A stretch of 64,000 nt of DNA from Marsupella aquatica (lineage: Eukaryota > Marchantiophyta): the NCBI GenBank assembly GCA_973895155.1, contig OZ316891.1, forward strand, positions 11,036,001-11,100,000, read 5' to 3'. The notes beneath the pieces were generated by a model, which worked only from the letters and a program-made list of their open reading frames with translations, was not told where the DNA came from and made no database searches. A program made the position numbers and the translations under genes. Of this stretch, positions 1 through 11,523 are shown piece after piece; position 1 is the stretch's first letter; the number at the start of each line of letters is the position of its first letter.

Positions 1-578
1 CCCGCATTCAACAACGACTAGCGTGTGACTATTTAGTGTCACAAGAGAGACCAATGGAGACCCTGGCCCGCGTCACACAACAGAACCATTTGGGACTCTA
101 TATACTCATGTTTATAACTAATAAGGTTCACATGCAAGTTATAACCATGACTAATGAACACAGAGGGACAGTTCATAAGGAGAGAGAGCACTCGACATTA
201 CAATACATAGAAACCTGATGTTCTAACTTTAGAAATATAACACATTGAATACAAGAAATGAACATAGCATGAATGACATCCACATGAAACAAAGCATCAT
301 ATAAGCAGATCCTACATAAAACATTCATAAGAATTAAACACAATCACAATCTTGCTAAAAAATGAAGATCATTTGAATTCCAATGGAATAGTTTACAATG
401 TGATCAATGTAATTTAGACAAAACAGGAACTCATAATTGATGACTGTAGGATGAGATAACTGAAAGCACATGCATGATACTATGAATCTCCAAGAGGACA
501 TGATTCTTGTACTGCTTCTTGACATCTAAAATCTACATAACATGACTCACACTACAAACAAATAATGGCATGACATTG
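1..578. other. 3' flank of the CACTA element, no gene
   Basis: AT-rich sequence just beyond the stop codon of the TnpA-like gene. The only ORF, of 60 codons, has no recognisable composition. If the CACTA element extends this far, this would be its 3' untranslated and subterminal region. I could not identify a convincing CACTA terminal inverted repeat. A CACTACA at 550-556 is noted, but it has no partner with a matching 3-bp target duplication. Confidence 0.4.
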
Positions 579-3500
579 TTATGGATCCTCTATGAACTTG
601 CTTGGCCATAATACCAAAGAACCTGCAGCATCTCCAAGTGTCTTTTGAGGAGGATCATCATTTGTGTTTGGAATGGGAAGGATAGCTTTAGGTTTCACTA
701 GTAATGTGACTAACACTACTGAATAACCTGGGGGAATCCTCTTGCCATGGAACGTTGTGGAACCAACCTGCACTCTGGCAAATCCTACTCGTGTTCCACT
801 CTCATCAACAGCTAACAAGCCACTTTGTCCCTCAGCATTAGGTGCTTTCCCCACTTCCACCTTAGATCTTTCTGCCAGCACTGTTCTTGGAGGTTTGTAT
901 GAAACCTTTGACGTGGCTCTGCTCCCACCAGCAGACTTGCTTCGTGTGCGCATGCTTCCTCTCTTCACAGTAGTGAAGCTAGGCTCAGTAGGTTCCTCTA
1001 TTAGGACTGTCACAGTAGCAGGTTCATCACCTGGGAGTGTCATACCAACTAACTCTTTGGTTGGATTTATCTCAACAAGAGGCACACCTGTCATTGAGAA
1101 TGATACATTCTGCAAATCATTTATCTCTGCAATGGAGTCAAGATCTACATAGCATGAATCTGGCTCAATGGTATCATTGTCATGCTTGCTGATATCCTCA
1201 TTTGCCCCAACATTGATATCATCCACTCCCTTGCCAATGTCATCCTCATCCAAACATGGTTGACTGCCCTCTGTCAAACAAGTTGCTTGTACAGACTGCA
1301 ACTTTGTTGCCTCTAAATTACAGCGAGTATTTGCCAGGTTCTCATACTTCTTCTCTGTAGCACCTGTCTTATTCTCTATGGACACAACAACCACAATATA
1401 TGTTACTGAAAATAACACATTCAACAAACAATGTCAATTCAAACTATACATTTAATAATCATATCCCACACAGTTGTAAAGGCCTTACCTTCAAGCCTAC
1501 ATGTCGTTGGCATGCCAGAAGAGTGCATCGACTTTGCCACCTCAAGTGGTGATGGTGGAACTCCTGCAGAATTGGAATCAATTTTATCTCTCACCGACAC
1601 AACAGCTTCCATTAAGGTCTTGAAGTTCACATGGAACAAGTCAGTCAATGAATTCAAACGTTCATTGATCTCTGGAAGACATGTTTCGACAGCCTTCAAA
1701 CGACCACTTATCTCTGTAAGTGAAGATCCACCTCCCTACATGACACAGGGGTATAGGTTCAATCACTCCATATGAAATGTTGGGCAATATATGCACAATC
1801 AATGTTATATACAGTGTACACCTGAAATTCAACGCAGGTCATTCAATTACCAATCAGAACTCATATAACTTACATGCTTGGAGGATTCAGATGCACCCTC
1901 TTGAGCCCGGGTGTTCACAATTTCAGCCCTCAACTCTTCTTTTGAAGGGCTTTGCCCCAATTGGGCTTTCTGCACATGCATGGCAAACACAAGTTATCGA
2001 TCAATATTCAGGGAACGTACACTAAAAAACAAAGTTTACATGTATGGGTTTACACTAAAAAATAGTACATAGTGTAGCATAAATTACATAGCTAGGCCAT
2101 TCATTCTTACCAAACGTTTAGCTGTCGGTGCAGTGCCGGTCCTTCCTGTCAGATTAGGGTTCTGAACACTCAACCTGGCCTCGGTCATCTGTGAACTCTT
2201 CTTTTTTGAAGCATCTGTTACAAAATAAGCTACTAACCTTGCCCACACTTTATCATCACAACTGGCTGGTGGAGGCATATCTGGCTTCTCCCCACCTTCC
2301 TTCCAAGCCTTATGCATTCTCCACCTCTCTTGCTTGATAATTTTACCTGCTGTACTCTCTAGGCAACCTATGTCCACGCCATCATCACTGCCCACATAAT
2401 TCCATTTGGCAGCAATATTTTCACATACAGTCTTCCAATCTTTTGGATGCTGTTTTTTAAAATTAATAGCACTCACATCTAACCAACGCAATACTTCAGC
2501 TTTCAAATCAGCATGCCATCGGTTCTTGCGAGGACACTCAGCATCCACCCATTGTCTCTCATTCAACTTTATGTTCCCTTTCTTTGTCACCTCCCCTCGT
2601 GCACTGCTCTCGGTAGTACTGGGCGTTGTATTGGCCACCCCTTCATTCACCCTACCTGGGGTTCTGAAGCCACCTGGGAAAATACAATGCCATTCATGCT
2701 TGAGAACTACATATAGCAGAATGGATGACGGCAACATTCAATGCTTCACTTCAAGAAAAATTCTTCAAACATACATACCTGTAGCTCTGCCTGTAGATGC
2801 CTGTGCAGGGACTGCACTCTGAAATTGTTGCGACCCTGGACCACCTGTCCAGCCTAGTACATGGGCCGGATGATGTCACTTTCTAGGTATGTGTGTGCAA
2901 ACATATGTACTGAAAACTAAGTACAAACTGTAGGAAAACAACTGAACATTCACCGACATACCTGTCCCCCTTCCGTGCTGCATCTGCATAGGGGCATTAG
3001 TGAATACTTGAGTCGATGGTTCGACTGTCCAACCTGCACACATACATTTTCTATCATTATACATGTGCAGAGTCCCCCCCCCCCACGTGAATGGACTCCA
3101 CATATAATGAGTTCTTCCATTGCTGACAAGATCAGACATTACCTGCTCCTCTTCCAGCGTTTGTAGGTACTGAATTTTGATATCCCTGCCAATTACCTTC
3201 ACCACCTTCCCAACCTTGTTCATTCCACGACCCACCACCATCCTCCCAACCTGGTTCAACCCATGTCTGTCCTTGTGGACATTGGAACTGATCATTACTA
3301 GCATTTGCCCAATCAGGTTGGGCAGAATCTGCATGCAATGGCAGGTGGACAGAATTTCATGTTGTCTGAATCCAATACATCCCAAACAATGTCAAAAATT
3401 GATATGCAGTCTGAAATTCAGGAGTGCCATGCCTTCACAAAGAACTGGCATATAGATATATACTCACATCCCCATGGTTGAGGTGGACGTCCATACCCAC

Positions 3501-4372
3501 GAGATTGTGGGTTTGGACCTGCTCTGCCTCTACCACGGGCATAACCTAGAGCTTGCCCCCTGCCATAGTATTGGGCACCAGCCTGGGATCTACCACTACT
3601 ACCACCTCGCCAACCTTGATCAGAGGTCAGCCCCCCTGCTGGTATGGTGCATGCACAGGCTTCGAAGGCAAAACAGAACTGGCAGGACGCTGCATCACAT
3701 CACCAACTACAATGTCAAGAACTAAGCAAGGTACATATGTGTAGTACTGAACATATGAAACCTCTAAACAAGAGTTTTTAACTCAAAACCTTGTTGGGAA
3801 AACTACTTACATGTTTCTTTTGGGGCTGCTCTGCAATGTATTCATCTTCATAACCCCCATCCTCATCCATTTCCTCTGGAAAATACTCATCATCTGCATC
3901 TTCTTGTCTAGTGTCTGCACCCACTTGTGCAGCATCAATGTCATCTCCACATTCTGCCATTGTAGGCACGACCTTCTTGCTCAACCTGTCACTCCGACGC
4001 ACAGGCCCAGAGATAGTGCTGGTCACCCTTCTTGCGTACTCCTTTTGTTTCTTTGAAAATGCTGTGGCTCTGCGACATTCCAATATGAGAATACAGTCAC
4101 AATTTCAGTGCCACATTGAACTATTCATGTCACACAAACTCAGCGAAGGGGTGTAGTTGAGAATCGTTCCCTTACAATTCAGCCACATCCTTTTCCAGAT
4201 CTAGTTCTGCGATTTTGGCTTTCACGTATGCTCGTTGTTCCATAGCTTTCCTTTCATACTCACACATCTCTGTGTCACTCTGTTCCATCCTACTGGACCA
4301 CAAAAACATGTCATCTATGGTCACCCCGTATAACACAATGCAACCACAATCACCAGGCATCCATCCATGCAT
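579..4372 (-). CDS. CACTA TnpA-like accessory protein, multi-exon
   Basis: Probable second gene of the CACTA element; TnpA-type proteins bind the subterminal repeats and assist excision. The coding pieces run 5' to 3' on the minus strand. They are a short Glu/Lys-rich helical segment (4372-4172); an acidic segment (4083-3778) ending at a good GTAAGT donor; an Arg-Gly/Trp-Gly-rich exon (about 3621-3469); a Trp/Gly/Glu-rich exon (about 3338-3132); short GW-containing exons near 3050-2960 and 2870-2770; a central domain (2737-2084); a helical exon (1699-1439); and a C-terminal exon (1427-579). The central domain has the W-x2-L-V-x-Y-F ... KKKS ... GRTG pattern of plant Transposase_24 (Ptta/En/Spm). 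The C-terminal exon has the GFARV, HGKRIPPGY and GDAAGSLVLWP blocks I associate with this family. The exact exon boundaries are not fixed and some short exons are inferred only from composition. Confidence 0.6.
3132..3621 (-). other. W/G- and R/G-rich low-complexity exons of the TnpA-like gene
   Basis: Two adjacent minus-strand segments with extreme composition. The upstream one (about 3621-3469) is rich in RG and GR with several Tyr and two Trp-Gly contacts (GWRGG, PWG), and ends at a GTGAGT donor. The downstream one (3338-3132) has six Trp within about 45 residues, most flanked by Gly or Glu (PGWEDGGG, QGWEGGEG, NWQG). Such regions are seen in RNA-binding proteins and in Argonaute-hook (WG/GW) proteins. 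The function here is unproven. Confidence 0.5.
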
Positions 4373-4444
4373 CTGTGTTGCTTCAGAATTACTTTATTAC
4401 ACATCCTTCCCCTCACTAATGTCCATGCAAACAATTCACATTAC

Positions 4445-7400
4445 TCATGGCACAGGCACACTGTTGGCATCTGCATCTCTGAATTCGCCTCCTTCAGCAA
4501 ATGCATCTACCCTTGTCACAGGAATGAAGTCCCCGCTATCATGAACTACAAGCACTTGGTCTGAACGCCGACGATCAAAGGCACTATGAGAGTGTAAATG
4601 AAACTCAAGGTTTGATCCTTCCATCTGACGTTGCCTGGCCTGTTTATGACACACTACACGCCAACCTGGGGAGTCTTCCACATCCAGGAAGAAAGCTTGC
4701 TCCACCTGACTAGGAAACACAAATGGCTCAGACCATTCGGGCAATTTCCCTCTGAAATTGGCCAGCAAGAAACCGTCGTTGTCTCTCTTCATGGTAGCCC
4801 TGTTACCAAGCCAATCCTACCGCACCCATGAACCTTTCATAAGAATCACAGGACTGGACACTGCCCCATAGTCCAGAGCCCATATGTCAACTAATTCTCC
4901 CACATATCCCATCTCCATCCAGGCCCTGTCGTGATTGTGGCTCTGTTGCTCAAATACAGTGATGAGCCCGCAGTCATTCGTCACCCTGTAGGCACTGTCA
5001 CCATCCTTCACTCGGAAGTGATTCCCATATGCTCTCATCCGTTTGTAAGTCTTCACTTTCAGGCTAGGGGCATTAGACAGTAGGTAAACATCTGCATCCA
5101 TGTCTGGGTGGGTCTCGTGATGCTCTCTAATTGCCACTCTGATCCACTCCATGAAACCTGGAAAAGTTGTTCCTGCAGTGGGATGGGCCGCCTTCAATGA
5201 CTCATACTCCCTGAACGAACAACCACACAGCATTAGCTTGGGTAAACATGAATAGGCTGAAGGAGAAAACCACACGAACACAACATGTAAGCTCATGAAC
5301 TGGATTATAGCACATGTATGCACTCACTGTATCCAGGGTTCCATCACCACAGTGTTGTGCAATACAAAGTCATGTGCCAAGTCTCTCATAGATATGGTCA
5401 GGTTCTTTGTGGTTGCAGCCCCTTCCAGTACTTCACCTATCACCCCTTCCTCCTCATCAGAATTCCACACCCTAGTCTTCACATGCTCATATTGTGCTAT
5501 GTATTCGGTCAGAAATCCCAGAGTCTCATCCTTGATGTAACCTTTAGCCATGCTTGCTTCAGGTTTGTAATATGTTCTCACGTGACCTTTGAGTAGCTTC
5601 ATGTACCGTTCCAAAGGGTACAACCAACGAGCACTCACAGGCCCAAATTGGTGTAGCTCTTCCACAACATGGACAAGTAGGTGGGTCATGACATCAAAAA
5701 ATGCGGGAGGAAAATAAATCTCCAGGTCACACAGCACCTGAGCGACATCTTCTGTCAGTTGTGGGAAGTGTGTTTCATCCCAAACCTTCACACAAATACG
5801 ACGAAACACATCACTGAGTCGCATGATCACAGTACGAACAGGCTTCTGCAACAGGCCCCTCAGGCATAAAGGCAACACCTGTTGCATCAACATATGGTAG
5901 TCATGGCTTTTCATACTACCAAGCTTTCTAGTCATGATATGCTTCTTGAAAGCACTGCCATAGTTTGAAGGAACCTTCAAAGAACTCAACCTCTGCACAA
6001 ATAGTTCCCACTCTGTGTCTGTCAGAACATAGGGCGCTTGGTACTTCAAGAGCACATCAGCTCTGTGGGCATGTGGCCTCAACCAAAGATGGGGTTTCAT
6101 TCCCCTCTGTTCAAGATCCAATCTCACTGAACCAGTGTCTTTCTCTCCACACAAGAATCTGAGTAGACTCTCACAAATATTCTTTTCAATGTGCATAACA
6201 TCAATGTTATGTTTGCTTGGCTCAAACTCCTGCATCGTTGCAATGCAAAAGCGTCAGGAAATGCCTCAAGTTTAGTCTCTCTCTTCGAAATGAATGCACA
6301 TGCTCTGAACCAAAACATGTATCCCAATTAGCATCAACTCCAAGAGGCTTACCCTCCAGTACTTGAGCTCCAAGTCCAATATGCTCAGTCTTTTTACACC
6401 ATATCGCTTTATTGGATCACTCACTCCATCTTCCCTGCCCCCTCGTTTGATATAGTCATCCCTCAGTGCTCCCCACTGCCTGATCTCCTCTTTGGTCACT
6501 TGTGCCGGGGGTCCACATTGCTCAATCTCATTGCCAAAGTGTGCAATCAGTGCTTGTCTTTCTCTGTAAGGGTGATCTGCCTTCAGAAAACGATGATGGC
6601 CCATGTATATCACTTTCTGCAGGGCTCTGGAGTACTCACTGGTGACATTGCGCCCACAGATAGTACAAGCACAATATCCTTTTGTTGTTTGGCCTGATAT
6701 CATCCCATGGCTGGGTAGTCAGCTATAGTCAGAATGACAATGGCTCTAAGGATGAATGGGTTTAACCTCCCAAGCCTCTGTAGGACATCATATGTGAGAA
6801 CTCCTTCCTCCCAAAGCTTTCTCAATTCCTCCACTAGGGGAGCCAGAAACACATCTATGTTGGCAGATACAGCACTGTCTGGCCCTGGTATCAGTAGGAC
6901 CATCAGAACAAAAAATCGCTTTGTAGTCATCCAAGGAGGAAGGTTATAATTCAAAATAGTTATAGGCCAGCACGAAAATTTGTTGTTCTTGTCTCCAAAT
7001 GGGTTTACCCCATCCAATGACAGCCCAAGTCTGACATTCCTCGGCTCAGCAGCAAATTCAGGATACATCTCATCTATGAGTTTCCATTGCCTTGAATCTG
7101 CAGCATGTCGTTGTAGCCCATCATCACTTTTCTTGTCAGTTGCCCAAGTCATCATCTCCGAGATGGCACGGCTTCTGAACATCCGCTGAAGTCTGGGAAT
7201 GAGTGGAAAATGACGAAGTACCTTGGCGGGAACCATAGACTTTCCTGAGTTCCGATACCTGTGCTTCCCACACTTAGGGCATGTCAACGATTCTTTATAC
7301 TCCTTTCTGAAAAGAACATGCCCATCAGGACAGGCATGGATCGAATCATAGTTCAATCCAAGATTAGATATGCATCTTTTTGCCTCGTACATGTTCTTGG

Positions 7401-8343
7401 GCAAAATATTACCATTTGGTAGCACAGTTGTTCGCAAGAATGCCAACAACTCAGAAACCAAAACGTTGGGGACATTGTGGTTGCCGCAAATGTTCAGGAA
7501 CATGATGACAAATCCCAGTTTAGAACATTTGCTACCGGGGTACAAAGACTTCCTGCCTTCCTGTATTTGCAGGGGAGAGCCAAACATCCCATCATGCCCA
7601 GGGGTTTCCTGCCCTATCTCAAACTCATCAAGAGGCTCTTCGACAGGGGGCACACTTGCAGCTGCAGCCGTATCCTCTTCATTGTCCAGCCCATCATGAA
7701 ATGCATCCAAGTCTTGGAAGATGTCTCTCACCATCTCTTCCACATGAATTCCTTCGTCAAGTGGTGCTGCCTGAGCACCATCCCGTTGGAGAGCTGACAA
7801 CCCACAGAGACCAGCTACAACATTTTCAAATGCACCAGGCAGAACCTCACTTGCCCGTCTTGCAGCATTGGCAGCATCAAATTCTAACCTCCACTCCTCA
7901 TCGGAAGAATCTTCCTCTGCAGGATCATTCCAAACTCGATGTCGTGGATCTCTTCCATGAACCGCGATATGCCGCCAAACCTCATTCAGACCCCTGGTAC
8001 GGGATCCTTGGCAGATTGCACAAGGACATCTCATCCTACTGGCTCCTGAAAGTCTGGTTCGTAACCTTTCACGCTGCCAAAGCTTATTATCATGGCGTGA
8101 TATCCTGTGGGATGATGCAAAGGCAGTGCCTGTGCCCTGGGCTGGGTCTGGGGAGGGTGGTGACCAGGGTGCATTGTAACAGGCTGGGAGCTCTGCAGTC
8201 ATGGACAGCAGTGAACAAGGATGCCTAATGGTGGTATTTGTGTTCCATATATCCCTGACTGTATCTGCCAAAAGAGTTAACATAACGTGTACTAAATTCT
8301 CACAAACCCTAAACCACCCCAAAAGAAAAAAACAGGTTCGCAA
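4445..8343 (-). pseudogene. CACTA TNP2 transposase (Transposase_21), broken
   Basis: Transposase for cut-and-paste movement of a CACTA element. The first exon (8343-6700) has an N-terminal Cys-rich Transposase-associated domain (RCPCAICQG ... EVWRHI). The TNP2 core follows, with SLYPGSKCSKLGFVIMFLNI, a CPKCG zinc motif, the GLSLDGVNPFGDKN block carrying the first expected catalytic Asp, and PPWMTTKRFFVLMVLLIPGP. After a 1-nt frame slip at about 6700, the frame continues to an intron (6352-6230, GT-AG) and on to the HNIDVMHIEKN block and a DUF4218 domain. A second intron (5327-5211) leads to the DUF4216-containing end. An in-frame TAG at 4817-4819 breaks DUF4216. The first Met at 8343 is doubtful; a Met near codon 48 may be the real start. 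The frameshift and the nonsense codon make this a pseudogene, although all domains are recognisable. Confidence 0.88.
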
Positions 8344-8607
8344 GTAGTGTACCTATTGTCAAGTGAATGACACAAAATTCCTAAATGTTGGAGGGTGTCA
8401 CCACCTCCTCCGCTGTCCTCAAATGTACCGCCTCTGCATGTACGTTTACAGTGACACCCCCAGGCAACAGGAAATAACAATCCGCCAACAGTAAAATAAG
8501 CCCAACTGCCACCAACCATAACAAGGTACATTAGTTCAAAGATCACATTTATTTCAATGATCTGATTTATACAAAAAAACTTGTGTCCAAACTGATGCTA
8601 CTACTCC

Positions 8608-9480
8608 TCACTCTGATTCAGAATCGCTAATGACCCATTCCTCACTTGTTGTCTCATAGTCCTCTCTGTAAGGATCCTGACCCTTCCGTGGCCAGGCCTC
8701 AAAAAGATCATAGTCCATTGGGTTTTGACGCTTCCCAGCTGCTACTGATTCCACAAGCCAAGCATATGAAACCACAAACACATTATGGGACATGACATAA
8801 AAGCGAATGTCTCCCTTCCCAAACTTGCGGCAGGCTTTGGGATATGACTTAGTAATGACATGAGTGGTGTCCTCTGTTATATTCTCCTCCACTGTCCCAC
8901 CTAGGTCAAGCACTGTGGACTTGTACACTTTGCACTTAACCTCTCCAATTCCCGCCTCCACAAATACCATGCTCAGCCCTTTCAGAATGGGGGTTGGTTG
9001 CTTCGTCTCCTCAGCCAACATACTCTTTAGCCTTGTAGAGCTCTGTCCTTTGTTGAGTACAGGTCCATATTGGAGATCAGCAAGCCGTGCCTTTGCTTCC
9101 CAGACTTCTTGTTCAGCCCAAGCTGATGCAGTAGCTTCTTCATCCTCCCACAACTCATATTGCTCAGTATCCTGTACAATCTTATGTGCTATGGAATCTA
9201 TGATCCAAGAGGCCTCAACTACTTTTAGGCCTTGCTTAGTAATTGCAGAATTCATGTAGGACCATGACCACTTCTTTATCACTGATAGCCATGTCCCTGC
9301 AACAACATGTGTAGTCTCTGGAGTGATGTCCTAAACTACAGTGCCATGGAGCTCAGAGAATCGTTTCTGTACAGTTGGCCAATGCACTTTGGTCAACCCA
9401 TGCTGGCCATGGACCAAAATCGCTCTGACCCCTGTAAACACTGCTGGGTGGTCACACTTTCTACGTTTACCAGGCTCCAT
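8608..9480 (-). pseudogene. Tandem-BRCT protein with one nonsense codon
   Basis: From an ATG at 9480-9478 one frame runs to 8608, interrupted only by a TAG at 9331-9333, giving about 290 codons. Two BRCT-like repeats are visible. The first (residues about 12-100) has FTGVRAILVHGQHGLTKV, a THVVAGTWL strand and a KVVEASWIIDS helix with the conserved Trp. The second (about 165-260) has MVFVEAGIGEVKCKVYK, GGTVEENITEDTTHVI and FVVSYAWLVESV. Both resemble the BRCT of DNA polymerase lambda and its relatives, but no polymerase follows. BRCT domains bind phosphopeptides or DNA ends in repair complexes. The C-terminus is acidic and Ser-rich. The gene lies just upstream of TNP2 on the same strand, so it may be a captured gene. 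The stop could come from CAG or TGG by a single transition. Confidence 0.7.
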
Positions 9481-10072
9481 GTACACACACCCTACGTGAT
9501 GACAGTGAATTTTGGAAGAATGGGTTCACCTCACAATACAAGGACAACAAAATTCCTACTTTTTGAGTTGATCTGGCCCACTGGTGCTCAGGTCCGATTT
9601 TGATAGGTACAAGGGATATGTGAACAATACGTACTAGGCACCTGCACGGATGCAGGACATTGTTTGAATATATACTACAAAATCCATATCCGTGGTGAAA
9701 TGAAGTGCAACCAACTTGTCATGACACATACATATTTTGTTGTAAAGGAGGATACATTCAATGACAAACTTATAGGGCAATTTGATTAATTGCATGCCTG
9801 ATAATTTATACGCTTACAACTTAGAAGTCCTGTTTTAATTTAGCAGTCTGATGAAAGTGTTTATGAAAATGACCACTCAGCCTAAATACTTCCAAGAAGG
9901 CTTGTAAGGATAAGTTTGTATAGGCATGTACCCAGCCACTGACGCCAGAGCACAAGATAAGTGCTGCCTATATAAACTCGCCTACCCAACTCCTTTTCAA
10001 AATTGGAATCTCTGCAATCTCAAAAAATAGTACATCCACATCAGGTGCACTGTGCATGTACAATGTTCAGCT
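9481..10072. other. Spacer between the BRCT and PHD genes
   Basis: AT-rich sequence with no recognisable coding segment on either strand. The plus-strand ORF that reaches 9603 is antisense to the BRCT reading frame. It could be an intron joining the PHD and BRCT exons into one transcript, but I found no clear donor after the PHD module. Confidence 0.4.
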
Positions 10073-10753
10073 TCACAGCCAAGATATGTGATCTCTCACA
10101 GGAGTGCGCGAGGTAGGATCAATGGCATGGCGATGACAATAAAATATCCATCGATCAACACCATGTGCAGAGTGATCATAGATTTCTCTATCACAAGCAT
10201 AACCCTCTGCTTGATGATCTTTCAGGCAATGATAGTGCCACATAGTGGGACACCTAGCACAGTGGACTATGTCAGTCCAGTAGTCATCATCATGCTCACC
10301 ACATGCCTTGCACCTATGAAGTGGGCAAGCTGTGGCATGAGCAGGCAAACACTCAAAACAGAAAAATCTCACACAAAAACGGTCTGGACATTTCCTAACA
10401 TTTGCTGCAGCATCAACAGAGCCCTCATAGGACCCCAACTTCCCACACTGTGCACACTTAGCCTGCTTCTCCAAACAATCAGTGCACATCCAGTCTCCCT
10501 GGTGTGTTGACGGGAGGCCCACCCCTGGACAGTTGTTTTCTACAGCAAGGTCAGACTCCGGGCTGAGGTGGAAATGCCTCATGCAAGGGCCCTCACAAAT
10601 GACCAGGCCCCCACCATCGTCACAAATGGCACAACAATGAGCTGCCTTCTGGAAAATCTGACTTGCAGAGAAGTTAGTAGCATCTGCCCCAAGTACACCT
10701 GTGTTTCTCACCTCTGTCACACGCTTTTTGGCTTGAATTTTAGGCCGTGCCAT
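10073..10753 (-). CDS. EDM2-like multi-PHD zinc-finger protein
   Basis: Intact 226-codon ORF from an ATG. After a basic N-terminus (about 45 residues) comes a dense Cys/His array. It opens with a PHD finger (CAICDDGG, CEGPCMRHFH), continues with CTDCLEKQAKCAQCGKLGS, then CPLHRCKACG, a third zinc module (HCARCPTMWHYHCL), and ends in an IFYCHRH ... TPVRDHI tail. This order and spacing match the composite PHD region of ENHANCED DOWNY MILDEW 2 (EDM2) and its relatives. Arabidopsis EDM2 recognises repressive histone marks and controls transcript processing at heterochromatin-containing introns. The rest of EDM2, including its methyltransferase-like part, is not present here. The ORF stops right after the module, so it is either a truncated capture, an exon of a larger gene, or a stand-alone reader. 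It lies on the same strand as, and upstream of, the BRCT and TNP2 genes. Confidence 0.75.
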   Translation of the reverse strand: MARPKIQAKKRVTEVRNTGVLGADATNFSASQIFQKAAHCCAICDDGGGLVICEGPCMRHFHLSPESDLAVENNCPGVGLPSTHQGDWMCTDCLEKQAKCAQCGKLGSYEGSVDAAANVRKCPDRFCVRFFCFECLPAHATACPLHRCKACGEHDDDYWTDIVHCARCPTMWHYHCLKDHQAEGYACDREIYDHSAHGVDRWIFYCHRHAIDPTSRTPVRDHISWL

Positions 10754-10764
10754 GCCTGCGCATG

Positions 10765-10908
10765 AGATAGACTCTACAATTTAGCAGACTACACAGAAAG
10801 TAAAATATATTTAGCATTTAAGGTACAAAGGCATTTAGATAGACTCTACAATTTAGCAGACTGCACAGAAAGTAAAATATATTTAGCATTTAAGGTACAA
10901 AGGCATTT
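10765..10908. repeat. 72-bp direct tandem duplication
   Basis: Two adjacent 72-bp copies (10765-10836 and 10837-10908) differ at one base (CTACACAG versus CTGCACAG). It sits immediately 5' of the PHD ORF start in gene orientation. The near identity indicates a recent duplication. Confidence 0.95.
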
Positions 10909-11523
10909 GCTACTGCAATGAATTGGAATGGCCACACAAGGATGCAGAGCACACATACTTTTGGTATGTTGAGCCCACACACAAAACTGATCCCCTAATA
11001 CAATTTCTCCACCAACACCTCAATTTTAATTGTGGCTATGATTCACCAAAGGAGATCTGCAACAACATTTCATGCATTTGAATCACATACAATAGTCGTG
11101 ACATGTAAAACAGGCATTCTTCGAAGAGGATTGGTATGAAGCAGTGTCATAAGGGTTGAAATTTATACATCCTAAATAGGTTATGATAGTGGCTGAGACA
11201 AATAAGTGAGGCATAAATCATTTTGCATATTATCACATGGCCCATTAATTCATTCAACGTTGCAATGTTCACCAGGTTAAAGCAGTCATGAAAGCAGTCT
11301 TTCAATAGAGACTTTTATGCGAGTTTGCTAGCCTCTTAAATTAGGATATTTTGCTTAGTGCAGGCATAATAGGATATAAGTTATGTACTGTTGACCCTAA
11401 ACCCTGGACCCAAAATTGCTCATACATCAAAATTTTAAGTAAATATCCTCTGTGTTGAAGTTAGAGTGTTAAGCTATAGGTCAATGGTATCTGGTCTGTG
11501 CATGCGGTGTGACAAGTGGTCCT
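10909..11523. other. Non-coding stretch upstream of the PHD ORF
   Basis: AT-rich sequence with no gene-like ORF and no recognisable repeat. It may hold the promoter or 5' leader of the minus-strand PHD gene, but no TATA box or other site could be assigned. Confidence 0.3.

Larger units (their letters stand above)
579..8343 (-). mobile_element. Decayed CACTA (En/Spm, CMC) DNA transposon core
   Basis: Minus-strand block with the two gene types that define plant CACTA elements in the usual order: a TNP2 transposase (8343 to 4445) followed downstream by a TnpA-like accessory gene (4372 to 579). Both are interrupted by GT-AG introns. TNP2 carries a frameshift and a nonsense codon, so this copy is probably not autonomous. 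The true ends were not found. The same-strand genes upstream (tandem BRCT, EDM2-like PHD, Cys-rich ORF, to about 11973) may belong to the same element, which would make it at least 11.4 kb long. Confidence 0.75.

Noticed and set aside
7370-8228. Plus-strand ORFs up to 190 codons antisense to TNP2
   Set aside because: They mirror the minus-strand transposase frame and have no domain content.
10052-10510. 152-codon plus-strand ORF over the PHD module
   Set aside because: Antisense shadow of the Cys-rich PHD frame.
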